Shown: positions 33,085 to 42,289, counted from the stretch's first letter. The stretch: 64,000 nucleotides of DNA from Clostridia bacterium (GCA_017522205.1 JAFWZS010000072.1:1-64000), one strand, 5' to 3'. A program made the numbers and translations. The notes: generated by a model not told the origin, from the sequence alone.

Positions 33085-34163
33085 TGCCGGCTCTTTCAAT
33101 TATGATAAAGCCTGCCTCCAGCCTTTGTAACCTGAGGTGCAAATACTGCTTTTACTGCGATGTTGCTTCTCACAGAGATGTATTTTCTCTGGGCGTTATG
33201 AAGGAGGAGACGGCAGAAAAGCTTATAAAATCCGCCCTCGAATTTGCTGACGGCTGTTCAGTTGCCTTCGCTTTTCAGGGCGGTGAGCCCTTAATTGCAG
33301 GACTTGACTATTTCAAAACCTTTACTGAAACCGTTGACAAATATAACCAAAAGCACTCAGAGATTTTCTATTCCATTCAGACCAACGGCACTCTTGTTAC
33401 CGACGAATGGGCAAGATTTTTCAGAGAAAAGAAATTTCTTGTAGGCTTAAGTCTTGACGGCGACTATGAGGGAAACAAGTTCCGTATTGACGATAAGGGA
33501 CAGAACTCATATTATAAAATTACTGCTGCTGCAAACAAATTCAAAAAGCACGGCGTTGAGTTCAACATTCTTACAGTTCTTACAGGCTACTGTGCAGAGA
33601 ATGCAGAAAGAATTTACAAGCACTTCCGCAGTCAGGGTTACGGATATTTACAGTTCATCCCCTGCCTTCGTCCTATGGGCGACAAAACGGAAAGTGAGCT
33701 TTATATGACACAGGAGCAGTACAGCGACTTTCTTATACGTATTTTCAACCTTTATGTAAAGGATTTTGCAAGAGGAAAATATATGAGTATCCGTCAGTTT
33801 GACAACTGGGTAAGAATGTATCTCGGCGAAAGAGCTGAGCAGTGCGGACTTATGGGACATTGTACCCATCAGTTTGTTGCTGAGGGTAACGGCAATATTT
33901 ATCCCTGCGACTTCTACTGTACTGATGAGTGGCTTTTGGGCAACATCAATGAAATGAGCCTTGAAGAAATGTCTAAAAGCGAGAAGGCAAAGGCTTTCAT
34001 TATGGAAAGTCTGCCTGTTCCCGCAAAATGTAAAGAGTGCAGATTTATGCCCCTTTGCCGTGCAGGTGGCTGCAAACGAAACAGAGAAAGTGCAGACTAC
34101 TGTGAAAGCTACAAGCGGTTCTTTTCAGCGTGTCTGCCCCTGTTCAGAATGTTCAGGAGATAA
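33084..34163 (+). CDS. Anaerobic sulfatase-maturating enzyme (radical SAM/SPASM)
   Basis: A 359-aa radical SAM enzyme that converts the sulfatase active-site Cys to formylglycine without oxygen. The SAM cluster is CNLRCKYC (Cys15, 19, 22). FAFQGGEPL, SIQTNGTL and VGLSLDG follow as in the family. The C-terminal Cys run (CGLMGHCTHQ, YPCDFYC, CKECRFMPLCRAGGCKR) holds two auxiliary clusters. It is translationally coupled to the sulfatase it serves. Confidence 0.95.
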   Translation: MPALSIMIKPASSLCNLRCKYCFYCDVASHRDVFSLGVMKEETAEKLIKSALEFADGCSVAFAFQGGEPLIAGLDYFKTFTETVDKYNQKHSEIFYSIQTNGTLVTDEWARFFREKKFLVGLSLDGDYEGNKFRIDDKGQNSYYKITAAANKFKKHGVEFNILTVLTGYCAENAERIYKHFRSQGYGYLQFIPCLRPMGDKTESELYMTQEQYSDFLIRIFNLYVKDFARGKYMSIRQFDNWVRMYLGERAEQCGLMGHCTHQFVAEGNGNIYPCDFYCTDEWLLGNINEMSLEEMSKSEKAKAFIMESLPVPAKCKECRFMPLCRAGGCKRNRESADYCESYKRFFSACLPLFRMFRR

Positions 34164-34171
34164 AAAAGTCG

Positions 34172-34202
34172 CACCCGATTCAACTCAGAATCGGGTGTTT
34201 TT
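34172..34202 (+). terminator. Terminator of the sulfatase operon (bidirectional)
   Basis: CACCCGATTC, loop AACTCA, GAATCGGGTG (34172-34197), then TTTTT. Leftward it is followed by CGACTTTTTT, so it also ends the convergent phosphoesterase gene. Confidence 0.92.
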
Positions 34203-34212
34203 CTATGTGATT

Positions 34213-35574
34213 TTATTTGAGTATCAGCGTCGCATTATAGTCGTCAATACCGTAGTTGCCTGCTGTGTTTTTAAGCACATCAAAAAGGTCAGCCTTTGTA
34301 CCGTCAGGATTCTTAAGGTCGATTTTCTTTAAGATAGGATTGATTCTCTTAAGGAAAGCGATAAATAATTCACCTTCGTCTGTGCCTTCAACAAAGGGCT
34401 GATTACCCTCAAACATATGGCGCACAACGTCTGTTGCATATCTCAGAAGTGTAACCTTTTTAAGGCTCTTCGGACACTTGATAAAGAGCAGTCTGCCTAA
34501 GGTGCTGAGCTTTACTCCACAGACGAATTTACCTGCCATTTTAAGTCCGAAGCGGATTTTTGGGTCGTTTTTGATGTGGAATTTATTCATGGCTCTGACT
34601 GTGTCGTCACGCATATCGGTAAACACATTGACAATCATATTATCAAAGAGATCGGAAAGGTACTGCTTGCAGTCCTTACCCTTTGTATCAAAATCAAAGT
34701 CGGGAGTGGGGATACTCTTTATATCAACCGTCTTTTCGTCCTTGATTGTAACAAGGCGTATGTATGCAGGGTCAGCAATAATTGCGCCAGTGCACACATC
34801 GTAAAGCTTATTTCCCTTTTCGGTTTCCATTACATTGATGCTCTGGTTGTGCATATGACCGGTAAAGATAAGGTGAATACCGTTATCCGCAAGAAATGTT
34901 GCGGTTTTATGGGAATCTCTTACGCTCATAGGCTCAATAAGTGCCATTAAAGGCTGTCCGCCCAGAATGGGATAGTGATTCATAGCTACAAGCATCTGAC
35001 CGTCTTCACGGGCTTTTTCGGCCTGCTCTTTTATCCACTCAAACTGTTCGTCCTTAAAGTGCTGATTACCCTTCTTTTTGAAGTCTGAGTTAAGTGCAAG
35101 AAGTCTTACACCTTCACCAAGCTGTGCAACATAGGAAAGATGCTCTCTGTCCTCAGCGATAGCCTTGCCGAAGCCGAATTCAGAATACATTTCCCAGAGC
35201 TCTTCTCTTTTTGCTGATTCAGGTGTATATCTGCCGTTTTCACCAAAAGCAAAAGCATCGTTATTCACCTTGAAGTCATGGTCAGCAGTTACAACATAGA
35301 CATTCTTTCCGCTTCCCTTAAGCTCGCGGAGAAGCGCAATAAACTGCTTGTGGCTTTCCATTTCACCGTTGAAGGTAAGGTCACCTGCAATAAGCACATT
35401 GTCAGCATCCTTAGCCTCCTTAAGGTAATCGATAACACTGCGGTTGATGCTTGCAGTTTCAGCAAAGCACTTTTGCTCGTAGTGCATAAAATCGTCATAC
35501 TCAGGACCGCTGCAGCCAAGCTCAGGGGCAAAATAATGGGTATCGGTAATGAGATAAAACTTTGTTTCTTTCAT
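34213..35574 (-). CDS. Calcineurin-like metallophosphoesterase with altered motif III
   Basis: A 453-aa cytosolic phosphoesterase. Metal motifs: LITDTH, IAGDLTFNG, MNHYP and FTGHMHNQ. The usual GNHD/E is replaced by VTADHDF, losing the Asn. A ~150-aa C-terminal helical domain follows (FDNMIVNVFTDMRD, KMAGKFVCGVKLS). The ATG at 35574 follows GAGGAG by 10 nt; the upstream ATG contains that SD and is rejected. It resembles the protein at 10163 in its motif III loss but is otherwise distant. The substrate is unknown. Confidence 0.85.
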   Translation of the reverse strand: MKETKFYLITDTHYFAPELGCSGPEYDDFMHYEQKCFAETASINRSVIDYLKEAKDADNVLIAGDLTFNGEMESHKQFIALLRELKGSGKNVYVVTADHDFKVNNDAFAFGENGRYTPESAKREELWEMYSEFGFGKAIAEDREHLSYVAQLGEGVRLLALNSDFKKKGNQHFKDEQFEWIKEQAEKAREDGQMLVAMNHYPILGGQPLMALIEPMSVRDSHKTATFLADNGIHLIFTGHMHNQSINVMETEKGNKLYDVCTGAIIADPAYIRLVTIKDEKTVDIKSIPTPDFDFDTKGKDCKQYLSDLFDNMIVNVFTDMRDDTVRAMNKFHIKNDPKIRFGLKMAGKFVCGVKLSTLGRLLFIKCPKSLKKVTLLRYATDVVRHMFEGNQPFVEGTDEGELFIAFLKRINPILKKIDLKNPDGTKADLFDVLKNTAGNYGIDDYNATLILK

Positions 35575-35607
35575 AATCTTTTTTCTCCTCATTTTTCTCT
35601 CTTTTTC

Positions 35608-35636
35608 ATATTACCAAATTGAAGAAAATAAATCAA
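35608..35636 (-). promoter_or_regulatory. Promoter of the phosphoesterase gene at 34213
   Basis: -35 TTGATT (35636-35631), 17-bp spacer, extended -10 TGG-TAATAT (35613-35608). The ATG is 34 bp downstream. Confidence 0.75.
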
Positions 35637-35655
35637 GTGGTGAGTTACAAATAAA

Positions 35656-35685
35656 AACTCAGTTTGCCCTATGACAAGCTGAGTT
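35656..35685 (-). terminator. Terminator after the PNPOx-fold gene
   Basis: AACTCAG and CTGAGTT (35685-35679, 35662-35656) enclose a 16-nt loop; leftward TTTATTTG follows the stem. It sits just before the phosphoesterase promoter. Confidence 0.7.
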
Positions 35686-35690
35686 CTCTC

Positions 35691-36155
35691 TTAGTTATGC
35701 ATACTTTTACATTTACCTGTAATTTCATCAACTTCAATTTTCCATATTCCTGTGCGTGAAAGACTTCTTTCAATTGCCGAATCAAATTCAGCCATATTGC
35801 TTTTTGCATATCTTTCGCAGATAAGTTTCAGAGCGTGGATTTTTTCTTTACTTTCCGTAACTTCAAAGGCTTTTCCACGAATTATCGCCGATTCATATTC
35901 AGTTGTGAATTCCTCAGGCACATTTTTAGTGTGGCCAACACAGGAAATGCAAACGTTGTTATTGTTTCTGAGGCAATCAATTTTGAAGCCCTCAAGAGCA
36001 CAGTGGAAATAAACCAGGTTATTATCTCTTGCTATTGAAAGCGGTACACAGTAGGGCTTGCCCTTAGTGTCAACCATTGATACCACTGCATATTTACAGT
36101 TATCTGCAACGGACAAAGCAAAGCTTTCATCACGTTCTCTGTCTTTTCTTCTCAT
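35691..36155 (-). CDS. PNPOx-fold flavin-binding protein (NimA-like)
   Basis: A 154-aa split-barrel protein of the pyridoxamine-phosphate-oxidase-like group. Seen: YAVVSMVDTKGKPYCVPLS, NLVYFHCALEGFKIDCL and VCISCVG, the usual flavin-contacting strands. Relatives include nitroimidazole reductases and other anaerobic flavoproteins of unknown role. The C-terminus has TGIWKIEVDEITGK. The SD GGAGG is 7 nt before the ATG. It lies behind dnaJ and a hairpin. No promoter is visible in the 52-bp gap, so it may depend on readthrough. Confidence 0.85.
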   Translation of the reverse strand: MRRKDRERDESFALSVADNCKYAVVSMVDTKGKPYCVPLSIARDNNLVYFHCALEGFKIDCLRNNNNVCISCVGHTKNVPEEFTTEYESAIIRGKAFEVTESKEKIHALKLICERYAKSNMAEFDSAIERSLSRTGIWKIEVDEITGKCKSMHN

Positions 36156-36177
36156 GTTTTTACCTCCAAAAGGAATT

Positions 36178-36200
36178 AACCGCTGAGAAAATCAGCGGTT
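36178..36200 (-). terminator. Hairpin after dnaJ
   Basis: AACCGCTGA and TCAGCGGTT (36178-36186, 36192-36200) form a 9-bp stem 8 bp after dnaJ. The leftward T-tract is poor, so partial readthrough into the PNPOx-fold gene is possible; rightward it has TTTTGTTATTT. Confidence 0.6.
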
Positions 36201-36207
36201 TTGTTAT

Positions 36208-37383
36208 TTATCTGAATCTGTCAAAAAAGCTCTTCTTTTCTTCTCCGACGATAGGTTCGTCGGGAATGTTGTTCTTCGGCTTGTTCGGAAGTGAATCGTT
36301 GAACTTTTTAAGCATATCCTTCTGTTCATTTGAAAGATTCTTAGGCACATCAACCACAATTTTTACAAACTGGTCGCCCTTGCCTCTGCCGGAAAGCTGC
36401 TGAATACCTCTGTTTCTGAAGCGGAACACTTCGCCCGGCTGTGTGCCTGCAGGAAGATCATATTTAACCTTGCCGTCAAGGGTGGGAATATAGAGCGTAT
36501 CACCCAGAGCAGCCTGAGCATAGGTTACGGTAACCTCGCACCATACGTCGAAACCGTCACGTTCAAAGAAGGGGTGAGGTCTTACATTTACGTTTACACG
36601 AAGATCACCTGCAGGACCGCCGTTGATACCGCTGTTACCGCCGCCACGGACATTGAGTGACTGTCTGTCGTCTATACCTGCGGGAATGTCGATTTCAACG
36701 GTCTGCTGTTTGCTCTGTGCACCTGTACCATGACACTTCTGACAAGGAGTTTTTACTATTTTACCCTTACCGCCGCAAGCGCTGCACGGTCTTGATGTGC
36801 TCATTACTCCGAATGCAGTTCTCTGCTGAACCTGAACCTGACCTCTGCCTCCGCAAGTCTGACAGGTTTCAGGTGAAGTACCCTTTGCCGCACCTGAGCC
36901 TGAGCATTCAGTACATCTTTCAACCTTTGTTATATTAACCTTTTTCTTGCAGCCCTTTGCGGCCTCTTCAAAGGAAATTGTAACGTTGGTCTGAATTGTT
37001 GAGCCTTTTCTCGGTGCATTGGGGTTCTGCTGTCTGCCTCCGCCGAAGCCGCCGCCGCCAAAGCCGAACATACTGCCGAGAATGTCACCTAAATCAAAGT
37101 CACCGAAGCCGCCACCGAAACCGCCTCCGAAACCGCCTGCTCCGAAGTTGGGGTCAACACCTGCATGGCCGTACTGGTCATATCTTGCCTTTTTATCTGC
37201 ATCAGAAAGCACCTCGTAAGCTTCGTTTGCTTCCTTGAACTTTGCCTCAGCTGTAGCATCACCGGGATTAAGGTCGGGGTGATACTGCTTTGCAACCTTA
37301 CGGTAGGCTTTTTTGATTTCATCATCAGAAGCTGACTTGCTTACACCCAGCACTTCATAATAATCTCGTTTGTTTTCTGCCAT
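36208..37383 (-). CDS. dnaJ: Chaperone DnaJ
   Basis: A 391-aa type I Hsp40. J domain ~1-70 with YHPD, then a Gly/Phe-rich segment (~75-115), then the zinc domain with four CxxCxGxG repeats ([32 protein letters not shown]), then the substrate-binding C-terminal domains. It delivers unfolded clients to DnaK and stimulates its ATPase. Last gene of the hrcA-grpE-dnaK-dnaJ operon, 66 bp after dnaK, from which a hairpin separates it. The SD is AGAGGA. Confidence 0.98.
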   Translation of the reverse strand: MAENKRDYYEVLGVSKSASDDEIKKAYRKVAKQYHPDLNPGDATAEAKFKEANEAYEVLSDADKKARYDQYGHAGVDPNFGAGGFGGGFGGGFGDFDLGDILGSMFGFGGGGFGGGRQQNPNAPRKGSTIQTNVTISFEEAAKGCKKKVNITKVERCTECSGSGAAKGTSPETCQTCGGRGQVQVQQRTAFGVMSTSRPCSACGGKGKIVKTPCQKCHGTGAQSKQQTVEIDIPAGIDDRQSLNVRGGGNSGINGGPAGDLRVNVNVRPHPFFERDGFDVWCEVTVTYAQAALGDTLYIPTLDGKVKYDLPAGTQPGEVFRFRNRGIQQLSGRGKGDQFVKIVVDVPKNLSNEQKDMLKKFNDSLPNKPKNNIPDEPIVGEEKKSFFDRFR

Positions 37384-37403
37384 TTATATTATCCTCTCAA
37401 AAC

Positions 37404-37427
37404 AGGGCTGTCGGTTGTGACAGCCCT
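37404..37427 (-). promoter_or_regulatory. Intercistronic hairpin between dnaK and dnaJ
   Basis: AGGGCTGTC and GACAGCCCT (37404-37412, 37419-37427) form a perfect 9-bp stem with a 6-nt loop, followed leftward by GTTTTGAGAGG. It may lower dnaJ expression by partial termination or protect the dnaK 3' end. The dnaJ SD starts just past it. Confidence 0.7.
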
Positions 37428-37449
37428 ATTCAATGTATAATTGATATGA

Positions 37450-39342
37450 TTAGTTAGCGTCGGTGAAGTTTGCATCGGTATAGCCTGCATCTGTGTAGCC
37501 ACCGTTGTCAGCACTGCCGCCGAAGCCTGCATCACCGCCGAAGCCGCCTGCACCTGCAAAGTCATTGGGGTTGAAGCCCTGTGCGCCTGCAGCGCCGCCC
37601 TGAGCTGCCTGAGCCTGCTGATAGAGCTTTTCGCTGAGCTTGTAGAATGCCTGAGTGAGAGCTTCCTTTTCGTTCTTGATAAGGTTGATATCTTCGCCCT
37701 TAAGTGCATTCTTGAGTGAGTCAATCTTTGACTGAATGTCAGCCTTGTCAGCCTCGTCAAGCTTTGCACCTTCGTCTGAGAGAATCTTTTCGCACTGGTA
37801 AACCATCTGGTCTGCTTCGTTTCTTGCGTCGATATCTTCACGGCGCTTCTTGTCTTCTTCAGCAAACTGCTCAGCTTCTCTTACAGCCTTTTCAATGTCT
37901 TCCTTGGACATATTTGTTGAAGCTGTGATTGAGATTGACTGTTCTTTACCTGTGCCGAGGTCCTTAGCTGAAACGTGTACGATACCGTTAGCGTCGATAT
38001 CAAAGGTTACTTCAATCTGAGGAACACCGCGGCGAGCCGGCATAATGCCGTCAAGGCTGAACACACCGAGAGTCTTGTTATCTCTTGCGAATTCACGCTC
38101 ACCCTGAAGTACGTGCACTTCAACTGAAGGCTGATTATCTACTGCTGTTGAGAAAATCTGGCTCTTCTTTGTGGGGATTGTTGTATTTCTTTCAATAACC
38201 TTTGTATTGATACCGCCCATTGTTTCGATACCAAGTGAAAGGGGTGTTACGTCAAGAAGGAGAAGTCCCTTAACGTCGCCGCCGAGAACACCGCCCTGAA
38301 GAGCAGCACCGATTGCTACACATTCGTCGGGGTTGATGCCCTTGAAGGGTTCCTTACCGAGGAAGTTTTTGATTGCATCGTTAACTGCGGGAATTCTTGA
38401 TGAACCGCCTACCATAAGAACCTTGTCAATCTGTGAAGCGTTGAGACCTGAGTCGCTCATTGCCTGACGAACGGGACCCATTGTTGCTTCTACAAGGTCA
38501 GCTGTAAGCTCGTTGAACTTTGCTCTTGAAAGAGTTGTTTCAAGGTGCTTGGGGCCTGTAGCATCTGCTGTGATATAGGGAAGTGAAATCTGTGAGGTTG
38601 TTACGCCTGAAAGCTCAATCTTAGCCTTTTCTGCAGCTTCCTTAAGTCTCTGCATAGCCATCTTGTCGCCACGAAGGTCAACGCCCTGCTCAGCCTTGAA
38701 GCCTGCAACAAGCCAGTCGATGATTCTCTGGTCAAAGTCGTCACCGCCGAGACGGTTGTTGCCTGCAGTTGCAAGAACCTCCTGAACACCGTCGCCCATT
38801 TCGATAATTGAAACGTCGAAGGTACCGCCGCCAAGGTCATATACCATAACCTTCTGATCTGTTTCCTTGTCAATACCGTAAGCAAGAGCTGCTGCTGTGG
38901 GCTCGTTGATGATTCTCTTAACTTCAAGACCTGCAATCTTACCTGCGTCCTTTGTTGCCTGACGCTGTGCGTCTGTGAAGTATGCGGGAACTGTGATAAC
39001 AGCTTCTGTTACCTTGTCGCCAAGATAAGCTTCAGCGTCTGCCTTGAGCTTTTGAAGAATCATTGCTGAAATTTCCTGGGGAGTATAGTTCTTGCCGTCA
39101 ATTGAAACGTGATAGTTTGAACCCATCTGACGCTTGATTGAAGCAATTGTTCTGTCGGGGTTTGTAACTGCCTGACGCTTTGCAACCTGACCTACCATTC
39201 TTTCGCCTGTCTTTGAAAAAGCAACAACAGAGGGAGTTGTTCTTGCGCCTTCTGCGTTAGCGATAACAACGGGTTCGCCGCCTTCGATAACTGCTACACA
39301 TGAGTTTGTTGTACCTAAGTCAATACCGATAATCTTTGCCAT
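37450..39342 (-). CDS. dnaK: Chaperone DnaK (Hsp70)
   Basis: A 630-aa Hsp70. Nucleotide-binding domain ~1-365 with [34 protein letters not shown] and [11 protein letters not shown]. Substrate domain ~370-520 with [11 protein letters not shown]. Helical lid after that, and a Gly-rich low-complexity C-terminus instead of a plain EEVD-like end. It refolds proteins in an ATP cycle driven by DnaJ and GrpE. The SD GGAGG lies 10 nt upstream. Regulated through HrcA/CIRCE at the operon start. Confidence 0.99.
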   Translation of the reverse strand: MAKIIGIDLGTTNSCVAVIEGGEPVVIANAEGARTTPSVVAFSKTGERMVGQVAKRQAVTNPDRTIASIKRQMGSNYHVSIDGKNYTPQEISAMILQKLKADAEAYLGDKVTEAVITVPAYFTDAQRQATKDAGKIAGLEVKRIINEPTAAALAYGIDKETDQKVMVYDLGGGTFDVSIIEMGDGVQEVLATAGNNRLGGDDFDQRIIDWLVAGFKAEQGVDLRGDKMAMQRLKEAAEKAKIELSGVTTSQISLPYITADATGPKHLETTLSRAKFNELTADLVEATMGPVRQAMSDSGLNASQIDKVLMVGGSSRIPAVNDAIKNFLGKEPFKGINPDECVAIGAALQGGVLGGDVKGLLLLDVTPLSLGIETMGGINTKVIERNTTIPTKKSQIFSTAVDNQPSVEVHVLQGEREFARDNKTLGVFSLDGIMPARRGVPQIEVTFDIDANGIVHVSAKDLGTGKEQSISITASTNMSKEDIEKAVREAEQFAEEDKKRREDIDARNEADQMVYQCEKILSDEGAKLDEADKADIQSKIDSLKNALKGEDINLIKNEKEALTQAFYKLSEKLYQQAQAAQGGAAGAQGFNPNDFAGAGGFGGDAGFGGSADNGGYTDAGYTDANFTDAN

Positions 39343-39409
39343 AATATAATTACCTCCGTAAATATAATTCGTTTTGTTGTTTTATTATTGTATATTTAAA
39401 CTGTTTATA

Positions 39410-39943
39410 TCAGTTTGCAACCTTAACCATAGCGGGTCTTAACACTCTGTCGCCTAATTTATAGCCCTTTGAAAAGACCTCTGCAATTTCGTTTTCACCG
39501 AATTCTTCATCTTCAACGTGCATTACACCGTTGTGGAAATTGGGGTCAAATTTTTCGCCCTTTTCACCGAAGGCTTCAGCACCCAGCTTTTTGAGAATTT
39601 CAGTAAAGTTCTGATAAATCATTTCAACACCTTTTTTGTAGGAGTCGAAATCAGAAGAATCTACACTTAAAGCTCTGTCAAAGTTGTCAAGAACAGGAAG
39701 AAGCTCTGTAATTGTACTTGCCTTTGCATCGCCGTAGGTTGCTTCCTTCTCTTTTACTGTACGCTTTCTGTAGTTATCGTATTCAGCGAGAGTTCTGATA
39801 TGAGCCTCCTTTGAAGCGGCAAGCTCTTTCTGAAGCTCTTCAAGCTTTGCTTCTGCTTCGTTTACCTCTGCAGCAGCTTCTTCTGACTGAGGCTCAAGAA
39901 TTTCTTCATTCTCTGCTGCTTCATTCTGCTTTTTCTTTGCCAT
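39410..39943 (-). CDS. grpE: Nucleotide exchange factor GrpE
   Basis: A 177-aa protein. An acidic, disordered start (~1-35) is followed by a long dimerising coiled coil (~36-90, with RTLAEYDNYRKRT) and the C-terminal beta domain (FDPNFHNGVMHVED, GYKLGDRVLRPAMV). It releases ADP from DnaK. The ATG overlaps the hrcA stop (TAATG), with AAGGAGG upstream. Confidence 0.98.
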   Translation of the reverse strand: MAKKKQNEAAENEEILEPQSEEAAAEVNEAEAKLEELQKELAASKEAHIRTLAEYDNYRKRTVKEKEATYGDAKASTITELLPVLDNFDRALSVDSSDFDSYKKGVEMIYQNFTEILKKLGAEAFGEKGEKFDPNFHNGVMHVEDEEFGENEIAEVFSKGYKLGDRVLRPAMVKVAN

Positions 39944-40980
39944 TATTCATCCTCCTTAGGAAGTATATCTGTAAGTATTTCACCCACAACTGAGGTGAGA
40001 TATTCTATGCTGGGTATAAGCTTTCTGTAGTCAAGTCTTGTCGGGCCGATAATTCCGATTGCACCGCCGTCATGACCGCCGATTGAGTATCTTGAAATAA
40101 TCACACTCGAATTTTCAAGCTGACGGTACATATTTTCCTTACCGATAATAACCTGTAAGGGTGTATCTTTTTTCTGTGAAATTGCTCTTTCCAGCTTATC
40201 CTTTTCGTCAAAGAATTTCATTACATCGTAGATGCTGTTGCCGTATTCTCTGTGGTGAAGAAGATTCTGCTCACCCTCAAGCCTTATCTGTGCCTGAAGA
40301 GCCTGATTTGCAATATCTGCAAGGACAACGAACAGCGGCGACATTGTAAGAGCGTGAACGCCAAGAGAAGCAACAAGAGTCTGAATCATAACCGTTCCTA
40401 CATCTGAAACAGGTCTTCCGATAAAGTTTTCGTTTACTATCTCATAGAAAGTATCAACCATATCGGGAGTAATTTCAGTTTCAGTTTTGCAGATTCCGTT
40501 TTTAATTATGCCTGAAGATGTCATCATAACAATCATTGCGATTCTCGTGCCTACAGGCATAATTTCAATATGCTTTATAACTGCGCCCTCGTCTGTGGGT
40601 GTTGTTGCAACTGCTGCACAGCCCGTAAGCTTTGCAAGCATTTCCCCTGCTTTTTCGAGAAGCTTATCGGGATTGCCCATTGTAAGTAAAAGCTCGTTTT
40701 TAATGTGGCGTCTTTCCTCTTCATCAAGCTGATTTTTATTCATCAGGTTATCTACATAATAACGGTATCCTGACTGAGTGGGGATTCTGCCTGCAGAGGT
40801 GTGGGGCTGTTCAAGAAAACCCATTTCTGCAAGCTCGCTCATTTCATTTCTGATAGTAGCTGAAGATACTGAAATGGGAAGAAGCTGCATAAGCATTTTT
40901 GAACCGATTGGCTCGCCTGATTCAATAAAGCTTTCAACAATTGCAGAAAGTATGAGTTCTTTTCTTTTTCCTAATTCCAT
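39943..40980 (-). CDS. hrcA: Heat-inducible transcription repressor HrcA
   Basis: A 345-aa winged-helix repressor. DNA-binding domain ~1-75 with SSATIRNEMSELAEMGFLEQPHTSAGRIPT, here in register with the family. The remaining GAF-like and dimerisation parts end IGIIGPTRLDYRKLIPSIEYL. It binds the CIRCE operator 29 bp upstream of its own start and represses the whole operon at normal temperature. First gene of the operon. Confidence 0.98.
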   Translation of the reverse strand: MELGKRKELILSAIVESFIESGEPIGSKMLMQLLPISVSSATIRNEMSELAEMGFLEQPHTSAGRIPTQSGYRYYVDNLMNKNQLDEEERRHIKNELLLTMGNPDKLLEKAGEMLAKLTGCAAVATTPTDEGAVIKHIEIMPVGTRIAMIVMMTSSGIIKNGICKTETEITPDMVDTFYEIVNENFIGRPVSDVGTVMIQTLVASLGVHALTMSPLFVVLADIANQALQAQIRLEGEQNLLHHREYGNSIYDVMKFFDEKDKLERAISQKKDTPLQVIIGKENMYRQLENSSVIISRYSIGGHDGGAIGIIGPTRLDYRKLIPSIEYLTSVVGEILTDILPKEDE

Positions 40981-41008
40981 ATCTTCACCTCACTTTATTT
41001 TTTATGTT

Positions 41009-41035
41009 TTAGCACTCTGTATGTATGAGTGCTAA
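41009..41035 (-). promoter_or_regulatory. CIRCE operator (HrcA-binding site)
   Basis: A perfect consensus inverted repeat: TTAGCACTC, 9 bp, GAGTGCTAA. It lies just downstream of the -10 box, around the expected transcription start, where bound HrcA would block initiation. Confidence 0.98.
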
Positions 41036-41046
41036 CCACTGTCATA

Positions 41047-41075
41047 AATATACTCCAACTGCTAAAAAAAGTCAA
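41047..41075 (-). promoter_or_regulatory. Sigma-A promoter of the hrcA operon
   Basis: -35 TTGACT (41075-41070), 17-bp spacer, -10 TATATT (41052-41047). The CIRCE operator begins 11 bp downstream. Confidence 0.92.
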
Positions 41076-41165
41076 TAGGTAAATGGAAAAATTTTCAAAA
41101 TAGGGTTTATTTTTTCTGAAAAGCTTAATTGTTTTCATCAAAATGGCTGCTGACGGCAAGCAAAA

Positions 41166-41281
41166 GGGCGCCGATTGCGTAGAATTTCCTCAAAGAAATA
41201 CTACGCAGTTCCGTTTAAACGGAACAACCCCCGACGGGAATTGTCTTAAGGAACAATTCCCGTCGGGGGTTATCGGCGCCC
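41166..41281. repeat. 116-bp perfect four-way-junction palindrome
   Basis: Four helices abut without a single linker base. P1 is GGGCGCCGAT (41166-41175) with ATCGGCGCCC (41272-41281). P2 is 41176-41207, 12 pairs with one A-A mismatch and a 6-nt loop. P3 is the 18-bp palindrome 41208-41225. P4 is 19 uninterrupted pairs (41226-41244 with 41253-41271, 8-nt loop). It lies between the MBL gene end and the hrcA promoter. It could be a mobile palindromic repeat, a structured RNA or a strong terminator. Confidence 0.9.
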
Positions 41282-41301
41282 GCTCACTCACGGCAGACGG
41301 T

Positions 41302-42177
41302 TCATTTTCTTTTATAAATATATGCCAGACCGTTAAATTCACCTTCGATAAGCTTGTCGTCAATAAGCGCCTGAAGATAATGTCGCATCATCACATAGTA
41401 TGTCTGATAACGATTGGACTGCACATCAATGTCAAGCTCTTTCATAAAGAGTAGGAAAAGTTCGTCGGCACTGTTTTCATTACAAAGCTCGTAAAGCAGC
41501 TGCTTTCTCTCTTTGAGCCTGGTGATATTCAAGTCAGCAAGTGCCGTAATATTTTCCATAGGCTGAGCATGAGAAGCAATAAACATATCTGCCTCAAGCT
41601 CCTTCACCATTTCAAGTGTTTCAATACTACCGTTTACATCATTGAAAAACGGCAGCTTATGTTCAACCCATGTTTCCTCTGACATAATGCTGTCTGCAAG
41701 GAAAATAACATTATCCTCGGTTTTTACACCTACCATCTGCCATGCATGTCCGGGCATGGGAATAAGCTCTATTCCTTCAGGAAGGTTATCTTCAGAAAAA
41801 ACCTCAGGCTCCGAGGGTTCACCCTGATAGTTTGGATTTAGCTTTTTATTTACACTTACACCGTTATACATTATATCAGGCTCAACATCAGGATATTTTA
41901 TGAACATTCTTTCTTTGTCGGAGCAAAGAATTTTAGTTCCGTATTTCTCCTGAAAAAACCTGTTGCCTGCAATGTGGTCAACGTGACAATGAGTACATAT
42001 TATCACATCGGGCTTCAGACCTTTTTCTTCAAGAATCTTATTGAAGGTGCGCACAGTTCTTTTATGGTCACCTGAATCAATAAGAATGACCTGACCTTTT
42101 TTGTTGATAAAAAGACCCACGTTGGTATAAGCATCAAAATTATATGTGTTTCCTTTGATTTTTGTAAGTTCAAACAT
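41302..42177 (-). CDS. Metallo-beta-lactamase-fold hydrolase
   Basis: A 291-aa MBL-fold protein. The metal site THCHVDH is at ~61-67; further ligands are the His in MPGHAW and the Asp in FLADS. The C-terminal ~70 residues form a helical domain (RLKERKQLLYELCNE, YVMMRHYLQALIDD) resembling the winged-helix-like end of beta-lactamase-like thioesterase/LACTB2-type proteins. Substrates of such stand-alone MBL enzymes are varied, so no reaction is assigned. The SD GGAGG is 9 nt upstream. Single gene; 21 bp separate its stop from the palindrome. Confidence 0.88.
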   Translation of the reverse strand: MFELTKIKGNTYNFDAYTNVGLFINKKGQVILIDSGDHKRTVRTFNKILEEKGLKPDVIICTHCHVDHIAGNRFFQEKYGTKILCSDKERMFIKYPDVEPDIMYNGVSVNKKLNPNYQGEPSEPEVFSEDNLPEGIELIPMPGHAWQMVGVKTEDNVIFLADSIMSEETWVEHKLPFFNDVNGSIETLEMVKELEADMFIASHAQPMENITALADLNITRLKERKQLLYELCNENSADELFLLFMKELDIDVQSNRYQTYYVMMRHYLQALIDDKLIEGEFNGLAYIYKRK

Positions 42178-42230
42178 TGACTGTTGCCTCCGAACTGCTT
42201 TAAATTATGTGAATTTATTTTACAAATCTA

Positions 42231-42259
42231 TTGATTTTTGCTTTTTCTTGTGTTACTAT
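42231..42259 (+). promoter_or_regulatory. Promoter of the SLOG-domain gene
   Basis: -35 TTGATT (42231-42236), 17-bp spacer, extended -10 TGT-TACTAT (42254-42259). The ATG is 30 bp downstream. Confidence 0.75.
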
Positions 42260-42289
42260 TCTATTATACCATTCTGAGGGAGGGATATT

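Noticed and set aside
36996..37238. + strand ORFs opposite the dnaJ Gly/Phe region
   Set aside because: Low-complexity antisense of the G/F-rich segment, no start signals.
37389..37865. 158-codon ORF on the - strand at the dnaK 3' end
   Set aside because: Out-of-frame shadow of dnaK caused by Ala/Gly-rich codons; composition is not protein-like.
41143..41454. 103-codon + strand ORF through the four-way junction
   Set aside because: No ribosome site; its middle is the palindrome and its end is antisense to the MBL gene.
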